DNA of 64,000 bases from assembly GCF_004345665.1 (NCBI RefSeq), contig NZ_SLWR01000015.1:1-64000 (forward strand), in the 5' to 3' direction. This DNA is from Kribbella antiqua. GTDB taxonomy: Bacteria > Actinomycetota > Actinomycetes > Propionibacteriales > Kribbellaceae. Below the pieces are notes generated by a model. It had not been told where the DNA came from. It worked only from the letters and a program-made list of their open reading frames with translations, and searched no databases. Positions 54,673-63,577 of this stretch are shown in pieces. The translations under genes and the position numbers were made by a program. Positions within the stretch are counted from its first letter, which is position 1. Every line of letters starts with the position of its first letter.

Positions 54673-54758
54673 GCAAGCAGGTCCGCCAGAGCTTGCCGAC
54701 CGGCCGGAGTCAGGTCTACGGCGCACTTCGACACAAGCCGAGGTTTTCCGGTGGGAAC

Positions 54759-55910
54759 GTGGAACTCATGTTGCTCGCACTGCTCTGCGTCGGGATCTTC
54801 CTGGTTCAGCTGGACGTGACGGTGGTCAACGTGGCGCTGCCGACCATCCGCGTGGACCTCGACACCACCCTGGCCGGTCAGCAGTGGGTTGTGGACGCGT
54901 ACATGATCACGCTCGCTGCCCTGCTGCTCGTCTGCGGCGCAATGGGCGACCGCATCGGCCACAGGCGCGTGTTGCTCACAGGGCTCACTGTCTTCGGCCT
55001 CGCATCGTTGGCCTGCGGCGCAGCTCCAACCATCGAGCTACTCGTGGCAGCACGCGCAGTACAAGGCATCGGCGCCGCACTGCTCCTCCCCGGCACCCTG
55101 GCCGTCATCACCGACCTGTACGACGACAACGCGGCGAGAGCACGTGCGGTCGGGATCTGGTCAGGCGCAGGGGCGCTAGCTCTACCGTCCGGCCCGCTGC
55201 TGGGTGGTGCGCTGGTCAGCGGCTTCGGGTGGCGTGCGGTGTTCCTCATCAACCTGCCGATCATCGCCGTCGGGCTACCGCTGGCGTGGCGGCTGGTTCC
55301 GCGACACCAGCCTGCTCACCAGACCGCGCGTACCAGGCTCAGGATCGGAGCAGACTTCATCGGCGCGAACGTCACCGCCGGCCTGATGAACTTGGTCGGC
55401 CTTGGCACAGTGCTCGTGATGACGCTCTACCTCCAGGAACACCTCGGCCATGACGCTCTACTGGCTGGCCTGGAGCTCTTGCCGCTGTTCCTGCCGCTGG
55501 CCGTTCTCGGACCGATCTCCGGGCGGATCACCGCTCGCTACGGCCCTCGACTGCCGATGACCGTCGGACTGGCGCTGGGCGCAGCCGGGTCCGTGTCGCT
55601 GCTCGCCGTGCGGGATGGCAGTGGCTATGCGGCCGTAGTACCGGTGGAGATCGGACTCGGCGTCGGGATGGGCTTGCTGACGGCTGCGGTGGTCAGCGCG
55701 GCTGTCGCGTCGTTGCCGCCGGACCGCGCCGGGCTGGCCAGCGGTGTGAACAACACGTGCCGCCAGGCGGTCGGAGCCGTCGGCATTGCTGTGTACGGCG
55801 CTGTGGTCGGGCAACCAGCAGGCATGGTCGCCGGACTCCACACGCTGGCCTGGGTCGGCAGCGGCCTGTGGGTGCTGGGCCTCGCCATCACCTGGCTGAC
55901 GGTCGGCTAG
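54759..55910 (+). CDS. MFS transporter (DHA2/EmrB-QacA type)
   Basis: A 383-residue transporter with about 12 hydrophobic segments. The start GTG 54759 begins just before the first helix (LMLLALLCVGIFLVQLDVTVVNVALPTI, the DHA2 opening). The conserved GDRIGHRRVLL loop and RAVQGIGAALLLPGTLAVI are present. It probably exports a toxic compound by proton antiport. No regulator gene is adjacent. Confidence 0.9.
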   Translation: MELMLLALLCVGIFLVQLDVTVVNVALPTIRVDLDTTLAGQQWVVDAYMITLAALLLVCGAMGDRIGHRRVLLTGLTVFGLASLACGAAPTIELLVAARAVQGIGAALLLPGTLAVITDLYDDNAARARAVGIWSGAGALALPSGPLLGGALVSGFGWRAVFLINLPIIAVGLPLAWRLVPRHQPAHQTARTRLRIGADFIGANVTAGLMNLVGLGTVLVMTLYLQEHLGHDALLAGLELLPLFLPLAVLGPISGRITARYGPRLPMTVGLALGAAGSVSLLAVRDGSGYAAVVPVEIGLGVGMGLLTAAVVSAAVASLPPDRAGLASGVNNTCRQAVGAVGIAVYGAVVGQPAGMVAGLHTLAWVGSGLWVLGLAITWLTVG

Positions 55911-56062
55911 TCGATCGGCCAGATGGTTCGGAAGATGGTGGACCGCAGGCGGTAGAACCGGCGGCGGGTGGACTGGATCAGGGCAGGAGACGGCCGGAGC
56001 CGTTCCGTCGGGATACGCACCAGAACTTCCTCAAACATGCTGGACAACTGGGCAGGGGGTGC

Positions 56063-57565
56063 TCAGCCGGCGTTGGTTTTCACCGAGTCAGCGATATCGG
56101 CGGCGCGGCCTTCGTCGTCGCCGGGCACCAGGACCTGGATGAGCTGCGAGTTCGTGGTCCCCGTGTCCACAACCCGCTGGAGGAGAGTACTACTGCCATC
56201 ACTGCCGCAGTCCTGGGAGTAGCGCTCCGTCACCTTGGTGCCGTCTGTGCGCGGGACGGCCTTCACGTCCCCGTCGTGCTTGCAGCCGAGGTCCGTGCCC
56301 TTCCCGAGCGCCAGCTTCGCTACGCGCGAGTCCGTCGTACCGACGAACACGCCGGCGGTCGTGGCCGGCCAGCCACCGCGGCTGATCCGGAGCGCCTGGT
56401 ACGAGTTGGCGCTGCCCGGCGGCTGCCAGGTGGACTCGGCCACCGACTTTGCCCAACCGCGCGGAAGTTCTACCGAGATCCCGCCGTACGCGAAGGTCGT
56501 CACCTCCTGGGCCGCCTGATACCGCTGGGCCGCGTAGCCGCCGCCTCCGCTGACGATCAGCGCCAGTACGGCGGCGATCGCCCAGCGGCCACGGCGGCGC
56601 TTGGGAGGCGCTGCCGGCTCTGGCTCTGGTTCGACCGAAGCAGGCTCGGCCCCGACGATCGTCGGCTTGTTGGCGTCGCTGAGCGCGGTCTTCTCGCCGT
56701 CGTCCGTCGTCGCGACGAGCGGCGCGAACTTCGGCGGAGCGAAGTCATGGGTGGTTTCGTCGAGGGCGCCGACGAGTTCCTTGGTGAAGGTCTGGACGTC
56801 CGGCCAGCGCTTCTCGCGGTCCGGGTCGAGGGCGCGGACGATCGCCGCGTCGATCTTGTCCGGCAGGTCGAACCCGAGCGAGCTTGGCGGCGGCGCCACC
56901 TCGACCCGGCTGGCCGCGCCAAGCCCGTCGACCTGATGCGGTGAACGTCCGGTCAGAGCGGCGTACGCGACGGCTCCGAGCGAGTACTGGTCGGCGCGCG
57001 CATCCAGCCGCTCACCCATCGCCTGTTCAGGGGCGACGTACGACGGAGTGCCGCCGGGCATTGTGATTCGCGACACCTCGTCCAGCGACTTCCCGAGGCC
57101 GAGATCCGACAGTACGGCGCGCTCGCCCTCGTCGGTGCTCCGGAACAGGACGTTCGCCGGCTTCACGTCGCGGTGCAGCAGTCCCCGGCGATGCAGTGCC
57201 TCGAGGCCGCGGCCGACCTGGACGACGACGTTGACCGCCTCGGCCAGCGGGAGCGGTTCCTGCTTCAGCCGGTCCGCCAGCGTGCCGCGGTCGGCGTACG
57301 TGAGCACCAGGAACGGGCGGCCGTCCTCGAGTTCGCCGACGTCGTGGACCTGGACCACGTGCTCGGACTCGACCCGGCGCAGGAATCGGCCCTCCTCGAG
57401 GAACCGACGCCGGACGGAGTCATCGTGGGCCCAGTTGTCGGCCAGCACCTTGATCGCGACTTCGGCGTCCAGTTGCTCATCGTGAGCGAGCCATACCGTA
57501 GCGAAACCGCCCGAGCCCAGGCGTCGGCGTACGACGTAACGTCCTAGTCTGCTCGGGACCCCCAT
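56063..57565 (-). CDS. Membrane Ser/Thr protein kinase
   Basis: A 500-residue kinase. The P-loop is LGSGGFATVW, the catalytic Lys is in VAIKVLADN, the catalytic loop is HRDVKPANV, DLGLGK replaces DFG, and YVAPEQ is the APE motif. A Pro/Glu linker follows, then one membrane helix (WAIAAVLALIVSGGGGYAAQ at about residue 335) and an outer domain of ~150 residues with three Cys. ATG 57565 fits a leaderless transcript: CATAAT lies 7 bases upstream and no ribosome site is present. The 152-bp gap after the MFS gene holds nothing clear. The ECF sigma gene is divergent, 61 bp away. Confidence 0.92.
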   Translation of the reverse strand: MGVPSRLGRYVVRRRLGSGGFATVWLAHDEQLDAEVAIKVLADNWAHDDSVRRRFLEEGRFLRRVESEHVVQVHDVGELEDGRPFLVLTYADRGTLADRLKQEPLPLAEAVNVVVQVGRGLEALHRRGLLHRDVKPANVLFRSTDEGERAVLSDLGLGKSLDEVSRITMPGGTPSYVAPEQAMGERLDARADQYSLGAVAYAALTGRSPHQVDGLGAASRVEVAPPPSSLGFDLPDKIDAAIVRALDPDREKRWPDVQTFTKELVGALDETTHDFAPPKFAPLVATTDDGEKTALSDANKPTIVGAEPASVEPEPEPAAPPKRRRGRWAIAAVLALIVSGGGGYAAQRYQAAQEVTTFAYGGISVELPRGWAKSVAESTWQPPGSANSYQALRISRGGWPATTAGVFVGTTDSRVAKLALGKGTDLGCKHDGDVKAVPRTDGTKVTERYSQDCGSDGSSTLLQRVVDTGTTNSQLIQVLVPGDDEGRAADIADSVKTNAG

Positions 57566-57626
57566 ACAAGGCATTATGGATTACTGAGAGTCCCATGCCC
57601 GGGGCCGAACGACAGCAAAGGCGCAG

Positions 57627-58187
57627 ATGAGCGAGAGCACCAGTCCGACCGACGACCTCGGAACGCTGGCCGAGCTGGCCGCCGGCGGGGACAAGAACGC
57701 GATGGACGACCTGCTGCGGCAGGTGTATCCGCGCGTACTGCGGATCTGCCGCAGCGTCCTGCCGTACTCCGCGGATGCCGAGGACGCCGCCCAGGAGGCA
57801 CTGCTCAACATCGCGACCAAGATCAACACCTACTCCGGCCGGAGCAGCTTCTCCACCTGGGTGCACTCCGTCGCGGCCAACTCCGCGCGTTCGACGTACC
57901 GCAAGCTCAAGCGCACCGCGCAGGCCGCCCACAACCCGGAAACCATGGAGAAGCCAGACCCCCGCACCACCAGCGTCATCGCCGGCACCCGCCTGGACCT
58001 CCTCGAGGCCCTGGAAACCCTGGAACGCGACCGCCCCCAGATGGTCACTCCCTTGGTCCTCCGCGACGTCTACGGCCTCTCCTACGAGGAGATCGCGCTC
58101 GAGGTCGGCGCTCCCCTCGGCACGGTCAAATCCCGCATCCACGACGCCCGCGAAGTAGTCCGCCCCCTCCTCCGCCCGAAGGACTGA
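57627..58187 (+). CDS. RNA polymerase sigma factor, ECF type
   Basis: A 186-residue sigma factor. Region 2 contains RQVYPRVLRICRSVLPYSADAEDAAQEALLNI and SFSTWVHSVAANSARSTYRK. Region 4 contains MVTPLVLRDVYGLSYEEIAL with EVGAPLGTVKSRIHDAREVV. There is no adjacent anti-sigma gene. The divergent Ser/Thr kinase is the obvious candidate for control, by phosphorylation of the sigma factor or its partners. Such kinase-sigma pairs are known in several bacterial groups; regulation here is inference. Confidence 0.92.
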   Translation: MSESTSPTDDLGTLAELAAGGDKNAMDDLLRQVYPRVLRICRSVLPYSADAEDAAQEALLNIATKINTYSGRSSFSTWVHSVAANSARSTYRKLKRTAQAAHNPETMEKPDPRTTSVIAGTRLDLLEALETLERDRPQMVTPLVLRDVYGLSYEEIALEVGAPLGTVKSRIHDAREVVRPLLRPKD

Positions 58188-58220
58188 CCTCCTCCCCTCG
58201 CCTGCCCCTCTGCCCAGCCG

Positions 58221-58304
58221 TTTGGTGGGTCAACCAGTCAAATGGTGGGTTCCCCGCCTGAATACGAGCGGGGAACCCACAGACTGGTGGGGTAACCCAT
58301 CAAA
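58221..58304. repeat. 84-bp extended palindrome
   Basis: Nested arms: TTTGGTGGGT/ACCCATCAAA (10 bp), ACCAGT/ACTGGT (6 bp) and GTGGGTTCCCCGC with its complement (13 bp), totalling 29 pairs. It lies between the sigma-factor gene and dhaK. It could terminate the former. It is unrelated in sequence to the 100-bp repeats. Confidence 0.65.
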
Positions 58305-58370
58305 CGTGAGGCGAGAGGGGCGCGATTTGCGGGCTGCCGCTGGCGGGTTGGATGTGCTCAGATGGGGGGC

Positions 58371-59366
58371 ATGAAGAAGCTCATCAACGAACCTGGTGAT
58401 GTTGTGAGTGAGGCGCTGCGGGGGATGGCGGCGGCGCATCCGGACCGGTTGCGGGTGGATCTCGAGAACCGGATCGTCTATCGCAAGGACGCGCCGAGAC
58501 CGGGGAAGGTCGGGCTGATCTCCGGTGGCGGGTCGGGGCACGAGCCGATGCACGGCGGGTTCGTCGGGTTCGGGATGCTCGACGCGGCGTGCGCGGGTGA
58601 GGTGTTCACCTCCCCGGTGCCGGATCAGATGATGGCGGCGACCAAGGAGGTCGACGCGGGTGCCGGCGTACTGCACATCGTGAAGAACTACACCGGCGAC
58701 GTGATGAACTTCGAGATGGCCGCCGAGCTGGCGGAGGACACCGAGGTGCTGTCGGTGGTGACGAACGACGACGTCGCCGTCCAGGACAGCCTCTACACGG
58801 CCGGGCGCCGGGGCGTCGGCGTGACCGTGCTGCTGGAGAAGATCGTCGGCGCGGCAGCCGAGGAAGGCCGCTCGCTGCAGGAGGTCGCGGAGCTTGCGAC
58901 CAAGGTCAACGACAACGGCCGCAGCATGGGCATGGCGCTGACCTCGTGCACCGTACCCGCGGCGGGCAAGCCCACGTTCGACCTGGCCGAGAACGAGATG
59001 GAGGTCGGCATCGGCATCCACGGCGAGCCCGGCCGGCAACGGTTGCCGCTGGCACCGGCCAAGGACATCGCCGCGATGCTGGTCGACCCGGTGCTGGGCG
59101 ATCTCCCGTACCAGCAGGGCGACTCGGTGATCGCGTTCGTCAACGGCATGGGCGGTACGCCGCTGATCGAGCTGTACCTGATGTTCAACGAGGTCGCCCA
59201 ACTCCTCGACCGGGCCGGCATCACCGTCGCCCGCTCACTGGTCGGCAACTACATCACCTCGCTGGAAATGGCGGGCTGCTCGGTCACCCTGCTCAAGGTG
59301 GACGACGAACTGGTACGCCTCTGGGACGCCCCGGTCAACACCCCCGGCCTACGCTGGGGCGCGTGA
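58371..59366 (+). CDS. dhaK: Dihydroxyacetone kinase subunit DhaK
   Basis: A 331-residue DhaK. ATG 58371 gives the standard MKKLIN start; ATG 58362 is possible. GLISGGGSGHEPMHGGFVG forms the phosphate loop. The covalent substrate-binding His is in EVGIGIHGEPGRQR (about His217). It binds dihydroxyacetone as a hemiaminal and passes it to DhaL. The stop overlaps a GTG for DhaL. Confidence 0.95.
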   Translation: MKKLINEPGDVVSEALRGMAAAHPDRLRVDLENRIVYRKDAPRPGKVGLISGGGSGHEPMHGGFVGFGMLDAACAGEVFTSPVPDQMMAATKEVDAGAGVLHIVKNYTGDVMNFEMAAELAEDTEVLSVVTNDDVAVQDSLYTAGRRGVGVTVLLEKIVGAAAEEGRSLQEVAELATKVNDNGRSMGMALTSCTVPAAGKPTFDLAENEMEVGIGIHGEPGRQRLPLAPAKDIAAMLVDPVLGDLPYQQGDSVIAFVNGMGGTPLIELYLMFNEVAQLLDRAGITVARSLVGNYITSLEMAGCSVTLLKVDDELVRLWDAPVNTPGLRWGA

Positions 59367-59368
59367 GC

Positions 59369-59989
59369 ATGGGAGTCGAGAACTTCGTCGACTGGCTGCG
59401 TGATGCCGCTCGTACGTTGCACGACAACGCGGCGTACTTGACCGAGTTGGACTCGGCGATCGGGGACGCGGACCACGGGGCCAACATGGACCGTGGGTTC
59501 GCGGCGATCGTGGCACTGCTTGACGAGAGTACGTTCGATTCGGTCGACGAGCTGATGAAGAAAGCCGGGATGACGCTGGTCAGCAAGGTCGGTGGGGCGA
59601 GCGGGCCGCTGTACGGCACGTTCTTCCTCCGCTTCGGGACCGCGCTGGCCGGCGCCGAGCTCACCCCGGCGACGATCGGCGAGGCGTTCAAGGCCGGCGT
59701 CGGCGGGATCCTCGCCCGCGGCAAGCCCGAACTCGGCGACAAGACCATGTACGACGCATGGGCGCCGGCGCTTGAGGCGTACGACGCAGCCGTCTCAGGT
59801 GGATCAGGTCTCAAGGAAGCGTTGGAGGCGGCGGCCGAGGCGGCGGCGAAGGGCCGGGACGCGACCGTACCGCTGGTCGCTCGCAAGGGTCGCGCAAGCT
59901 ACCTCGGCGAACGCAGCGCCGGGCACCAGGATCCTGGAGCCACGAGCACCACACTGCTGCTGGAGTCGGCCGCGCGCACACTCGCATGA
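59369..59989 (+). CDS. dhaL: Dihydroxyacetone kinase subunit DhaL
   Basis: A 206-residue ADP-binding subunit. The Mg-ADP site is ELDSAIGDADHGANMDRGF, and GDKTMYDAWAPAL and GRASYLGERSAGHQDPGATS are conserved. ATG 59369 is used; GTG 59363, which overlaps the dhaK stop, is the alternative. DhaL holds ADP as a cofactor that is rephosphorylated by DhaM, so the system uses phosphoenolpyruvate instead of ATP. Confidence 0.95.
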   Translation: MGVENFVDWLRDAARTLHDNAAYLTELDSAIGDADHGANMDRGFAAIVALLDESTFDSVDELMKKAGMTLVSKVGGASGPLYGTFFLRFGTALAGAELTPATIGEAFKAGVGGILARGKPELGDKTMYDAWAPALEAYDAAVSGGSGLKEALEAAAEAAAKGRDATVPLVARKGRASYLGERSAGHQDPGATSTTLLLESAARTLA

Positions 59990-62304
59990 TCGGGATCGTG
60001 GTGGTGTCGCACAGCCACGCGCTGGCGACGGCCGCGGTCGGGCTCGCCGCCGAGATGGTTGCCGAGGACAACCGCCCGGTGATCGCGGTCGCGGCCGGGC
60101 TGGACGAGAAGACCTTCGGCACCGACGCGATGGCCGTGTCCGAAGCGATCGCGGCGGCCGACAGCCCGGACGGCGTACTCGTGCTGCTCGACTTGGGCAG
60201 CGCGGTGCTGAGTGCGGAGCTGGCACTGGAGTTCGTCGATCCCGAGGTCGCGGGCCGCGTGAAGCTGTCCAGCGCGCCACTGGTCGAAGGGCTGGTGGCG
60301 GCGGTCGTGACGGCGTCGACGGGCGCTTCACTGGACGCGGTGGTTGCCGAGGCCAACCGTGGGTTGGTCGCCAAACAGGACCATCTCGGAGATTCAGTCG
60401 AAACAGCGGCAGAAGCCGGGCCGACTGATCAGGTGATTGAGGTTGTCGTAGGCAACGAACATGGTCTGCACGCGCGACCGGCCGCGCGCGTTGTTGCCCT
60501 GGTCAACTCCTTCGATGCCGTTGTCACCTTGACGGATCTCGACACCGGTCGCGGACCAGTCGATGCCGGCAGCCTCAGCATGGTTGCCACCCTCAACGCT
60601 CAGCGGGGTCACCGGTTGGAGGTAGGTGCCGGCGGCCCGCAAGCCGCCGAGGCGCTTGCCGCAATCAACCAACTCGCAGCCGAGAACTTCGGTGACGCGC
60701 CTGTATCCGAGCCTGTGGTTGCTGCCAGCGGTTCAGGGCTTGATGTGGCGATCGGGCCGGCAGTTGTTGTCGACGCCGAGGTGGACCTGACCGGCTACAC
60801 GCCCGGTGACGCCGCAGCTGAACACCGACGTCTCGAGAACGCGCTCGGAAAGGCATCTGCCGAGCTCATCCACCTGCGTGGCACCAGCCCTGACCACAGC
60901 GGCATCTTTGACGCACACCTCGCACTTGTGAAGGACCGCACGCCACTCGAGGCCGTCTCCAGCGCGATCCAAGGTGGTTCGCCCGCGATCGATGCGTGGA
61001 AGCAGACCTACGACCAGTTGGCCGCGACGTTCGAAGGGCTGGACGACGCCTACCAGCGTGAGCGCGCACAGGACGTACGGAGTGTTCGGGACCGAGTCCT
61101 GCGCGCACTGACAGGTGCCCTGAGCAACGACACCCCACCGGCCGGCGGGATCCTCGTGGTAGCGGAATTGGACGCAGCGACCGCGGCCACCATCGACGCC
61201 AGCAAGACCGCCGGCATCGCGGTCCGGGCGGCGGGAACGACCGGGCACGGAGTGATCGTGGCGCGGTCCCGGGGAATTCCGCTGATCACCGGCATCGGCG
61301 ATGTCGACGTACCGAACGGCGCGACCGTTGCCTTCGACGCGCGTACCGGCTCGTTCGAGGTCGAGCCGGACGAGGACAGCGTCCGTACGACGATCACGCA
61401 GCGCCAAGCCGAGCGCGAAGAGGCGCTGAACCAAGCAGCTCAGCCCGCGATCACCAGAGACGGGCAGTTGATCGAGGTGCTCGTCAACGTCGGCTCTGTT
61501 CAGGACGCGATCGACGCTCGCGGCGCGGACGGATCCGGCCTCGTCCGCACCGAAGTGCTGTTTCAGGACCACGCTCCGACCGTCGACGAACAGGTCGAAC
61601 GGTTCCGGGCCATCGCGGCAGCCCTGCAGGGCAAGCCGATCACGATCCGGACCTGGGACATCGGCGGCGACAAGCCGCTCCCGTTCCTTCCTCAGGATCA
61701 CGAGGCGAATCCGTTCCTCGGCGAGCGGGGCATCCGGGTCTTCCGCCGCCGGCCCGAACTCCTCCGCGACCAACTCCAGGCGATCCGCCACGTGGCGACC
61801 GAGACGCCCGTCCACGTGATGTTCCCGATGGTGACCACAGCGGACGAAGTCGCCTGGGCGCTGCAGGAACTCGGCCCGCGGCCGGAAGGTTTGCAGGTCG
61901 GCATCATGGTCGAGGTCCCGGCGGCTGCTCTTCGGATCGACACCATCACCGAGGGACTGGACTTCGTCAGCATCGGCACGAACGACCTAACCCAGTACAC
62001 GACCGCCGCAGACCGCACCAACACCTCGGTCGCCGCGCTCGCCGACGGCCTCGATCCCGCCGTACTCCGGCTGATCGACCACGTCGTCCGGAACGCCGGC
62101 GTCCGGGTCGCAGTCTGTGGCGATCTGGCCAGCGACCCGCAGAGCGCCGTACTGCTGGCTGCTCTGGGTGTGCACGAACTCAGTGCGGTCGGTCCGCAGG
62201 TCCCGCTGGTCAAGGCTCGGCTGCGGCAGGCAGATCTATCCGAGGTCGACACTGCCGAAGTGCTGGCGGCACGGGACGCTGCTCAGGTGCGCGGCTTGCT
62301 GTAG
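59986..62304 (+). CDS. dhaM: DhaM fused to HPr and Enzyme I
   Basis: A 772-residue three-domain phosphotransferase. EIIA-Man-like DhaM (residues 1-125) has the phospho-His in VVSHSHALA (His9). HPr (about 145-230) has GLHARPAARVV. Enzyme I (about 245-772) has GTTGHGVIVARSRGIPL with the phospho-His, FRAIAAALQGKPITIRTWDI, the PEP-binding GIMVEVPAAAL, and VCGDLASDPQSA with the catalytic Cys. It overlaps dhaL by 4 bp. Carrying its own HPr and EI makes the DhaKLM system independent of a cellular PTS. E. coli DhaM has the same layout with a shorter EI part. Confidence 0.93.
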   Translation: MIGIVVVSHSHALATAAVGLAAEMVAEDNRPVIAVAAGLDEKTFGTDAMAVSEAIAAADSPDGVLVLLDLGSAVLSAELALEFVDPEVAGRVKLSSAPLVEGLVAAVVTASTGASLDAVVAEANRGLVAKQDHLGDSVETAAEAGPTDQVIEVVVGNEHGLHARPAARVVALVNSFDAVVTLTDLDTGRGPVDAGSLSMVATLNAQRGHRLEVGAGGPQAAEALAAINQLAAENFGDAPVSEPVVAASGSGLDVAIGPAVVVDAEVDLTGYTPGDAAAEHRRLENALGKASAELIHLRGTSPDHSGIFDAHLALVKDRTPLEAVSSAIQGGSPAIDAWKQTYDQLAATFEGLDDAYQRERAQDVRSVRDRVLRALTGALSNDTPPAGGILVVAELDAATAATIDASKTAGIAVRAAGTTGHGVIVARSRGIPLITGIGDVDVPNGATVAFDARTGSFEVEPDEDSVRTTITQRQAEREEALNQAAQPAITRDGQLIEVLVNVGSVQDAIDARGADGSGLVRTEVLFQDHAPTVDEQVERFRAIAAALQGKPITIRTWDIGGDKPLPFLPQDHEANPFLGERGIRVFRRRPELLRDQLQAIRHVATETPVHVMFPMVTTADEVAWALQELGPRPEGLQVGIMVEVPAAALRIDTITEGLDFVSIGTNDLTQYTTAADRTNTSVAALADGLDPAVLRLIDHVVRNAGVRVAVCGDLASDPQSAVLLAALGVHELSAVGPQVPLVKARLRQADLSEVDTAEVLAARDAAQVRGLL

Positions 62305-62939
62305 TAGCGCAGTTCCACCAGGTTGAAGCCCGACGTACGCGCGGCCTTCGCCGGCAGTGTGTACGACTCGCCCGGCTCGAGATACGTGACGTCCGGGTGC
62401 TCGAGGTCGAGGTCCACGACGAGCGCCGGGTAGGCCCCGGTGCGCCACGTGTACGACTCCCCCGCGTCCGGCGTGACGTGCTGAACGCGTACGTCGGCCT
62501 CGTCGACGACCACCTTCGCCGGCACCTCACCGACCTGCTCGAACCCCGCGTCAGCAGGCACGCCGGCAACCCCGAAGTACGGGTCGCCGGACGCTTCCTC
62601 ACCCAGATCGAGCAGCTCGATCAGCCGGTTGAGGTACGGCGTCTCACCGTCGTTCGTGAGCATGTGAACCGGCGACACCGGACGGTAGACCGACCCGCCG
62701 ACCGTCTCGTTGAGCTGCCGGGCCGGGCTGCCGTCGAGCCAGTCCATGTGACAGGGCGAGGTCGAGAGGCACAGCACGACGTACGGGTTGTGATGCAGGT
62801 GCCAGCCCTGCGCCTCGCCGGGCGCGAGCGCGACCTCCCAGACGCGGACCCGGGAGTTCTTCAGCAGCACGCGGGTGCCGATCTCGCCGAGGACGACCTC
62901 GGTCCCGTCGGGCGCGACGACTGTTGTCCCTGAGCTCAT
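62283..62939 (-). CDS. Cupin domain protein
   Basis: A 218-residue protein with two cupin-like halves. The first has VWEVALAPGEAQGWHLHHNPYVVLCLSTSP with the HxHxx-type metal residues. The second has VQHVTPDAGESYTWRTGAYPALVVDLDLEH and fewer metal ligands. The overall form resembles small-molecule-binding or dioxygenase-like bicupins. It overlaps the acetyltransferase gene by 4 bp, so the pair is probably one operon, and its 3' end overlaps dhaM by 22 bp in a convergent arrangement. Confidence 0.82.
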   Translation of the reverse strand: MSSGTTVVAPDGTEVVLGEIGTRVLLKNSRVRVWEVALAPGEAQGWHLHHNPYVVLCLSTSPCHMDWLDGSPARQLNETVGGSVYRPVSPVHMLTNDGETPYLNRLIELLDLGEEASGDPYFGVAGVPADAGFEQVGEVPAKVVVDEADVRVQHVTPDAGESYTWRTGAYPALVVDLDLEHPDVTYLEPGESYTLPAKAARTSGFNLVELRYYSKPRT

Positions 62940-63493
62940 GCGGACTTCTCCTTTTCGGGCAGGTCGATCGGGCGTTCCATTGCGACCGCATCGAGTACGA
63001 CGCCGTCCGGCATCGGCAGCTTTGCGGGCTCGACCTCGGTGAACCCGAACGCCTTGTACAGCGGGACTCCGGGCAGCGTCGCCATCAACGCGAGCCTGGT
63101 GAAGCCCTCCGCCCGCGCGGCGTCGACACATGCCGTGAGGATCGCCCGGCCGAGCCCACGCCTGGTCCAGTCCTTGCGGACGAACATCGCCCGGATCCGG
63201 GCCGGCTCGGTCGCCGGATCCAGCAGTCGTTCGTCGGCGCCCGCCGTACTGGCGTTGAACAGCTTGTTCCGCCGGCTCCAGCCGCCGCACGCGACGATCT
63301 CGCCGTCGACCTCGTGGACGTAATAGGTGCCGTCGTCAACGAGCGTCAGGTCCAGCGTGGTGATGTACTCCATCGCGCTCGCGGTCTCCGCGGCGTCGTG
63401 GTACGCGGGGAACAACTCCCGCACCGACCCCCGGGCCAGCTCAGCGATCACCGGCCCGTCCGCCCTCACCGCCAGCCGCAATACAGGCTCCAT
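62936..63493 (-). CDS. GNAT-family N-acetyltransferase
   Basis: A 185-residue GNAT enzyme. The acetyl-CoA motif is IRAMFVRKDWTRRGLGRAILTACVDAARAEG (R-x-x-G-x-G/A pattern), and the C-terminal LMATLPGVPLYKAFGFTEVEPAKL is the Tyr-containing final strand. ATG 63493 begins MEPVLRLAVRADGPVIAEL. The acceptor amine is unknown. Its partner cupin gene follows directly. Confidence 0.9.
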   Translation of the reverse strand: MEPVLRLAVRADGPVIAELARGSVRELFPAYHDAAETASAMEYITTLDLTLVDDGTYYVHEVDGEIVACGGWSRRNKLFNASTAGADERLLDPATEPARIRAMFVRKDWTRRGLGRAILTACVDAARAEGFTRLALMATLPGVPLYKAFGFTEVEPAKLPMPDGVVLDAVAMERPIDLPEKEKSA

Positions 63494-63534
63494 GCGCCCA
63501 GGCTAATCCACCTCCAGACGACCCTTCATTTACC

Positions 63535-63562
63535 TATAGTACTAGGATCATAGATGAATAGA
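63535..63562 (+). promoter_or_regulatory. Candidate promoter/operator before the serine hydrolase
   Basis: TATAGT (63535-63540) is a good -10 in an AT-rich patch. The following ATAGTACTAGGATCATAG contains repeated TA(G)T(A/C) elements in imperfect dyad, the style of GntR/YtrA or PadR operators. No convincing -35 is seen. Confidence 0.4.
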
Positions 63563-63577
63563 CCTTGGAGAGGGCAG

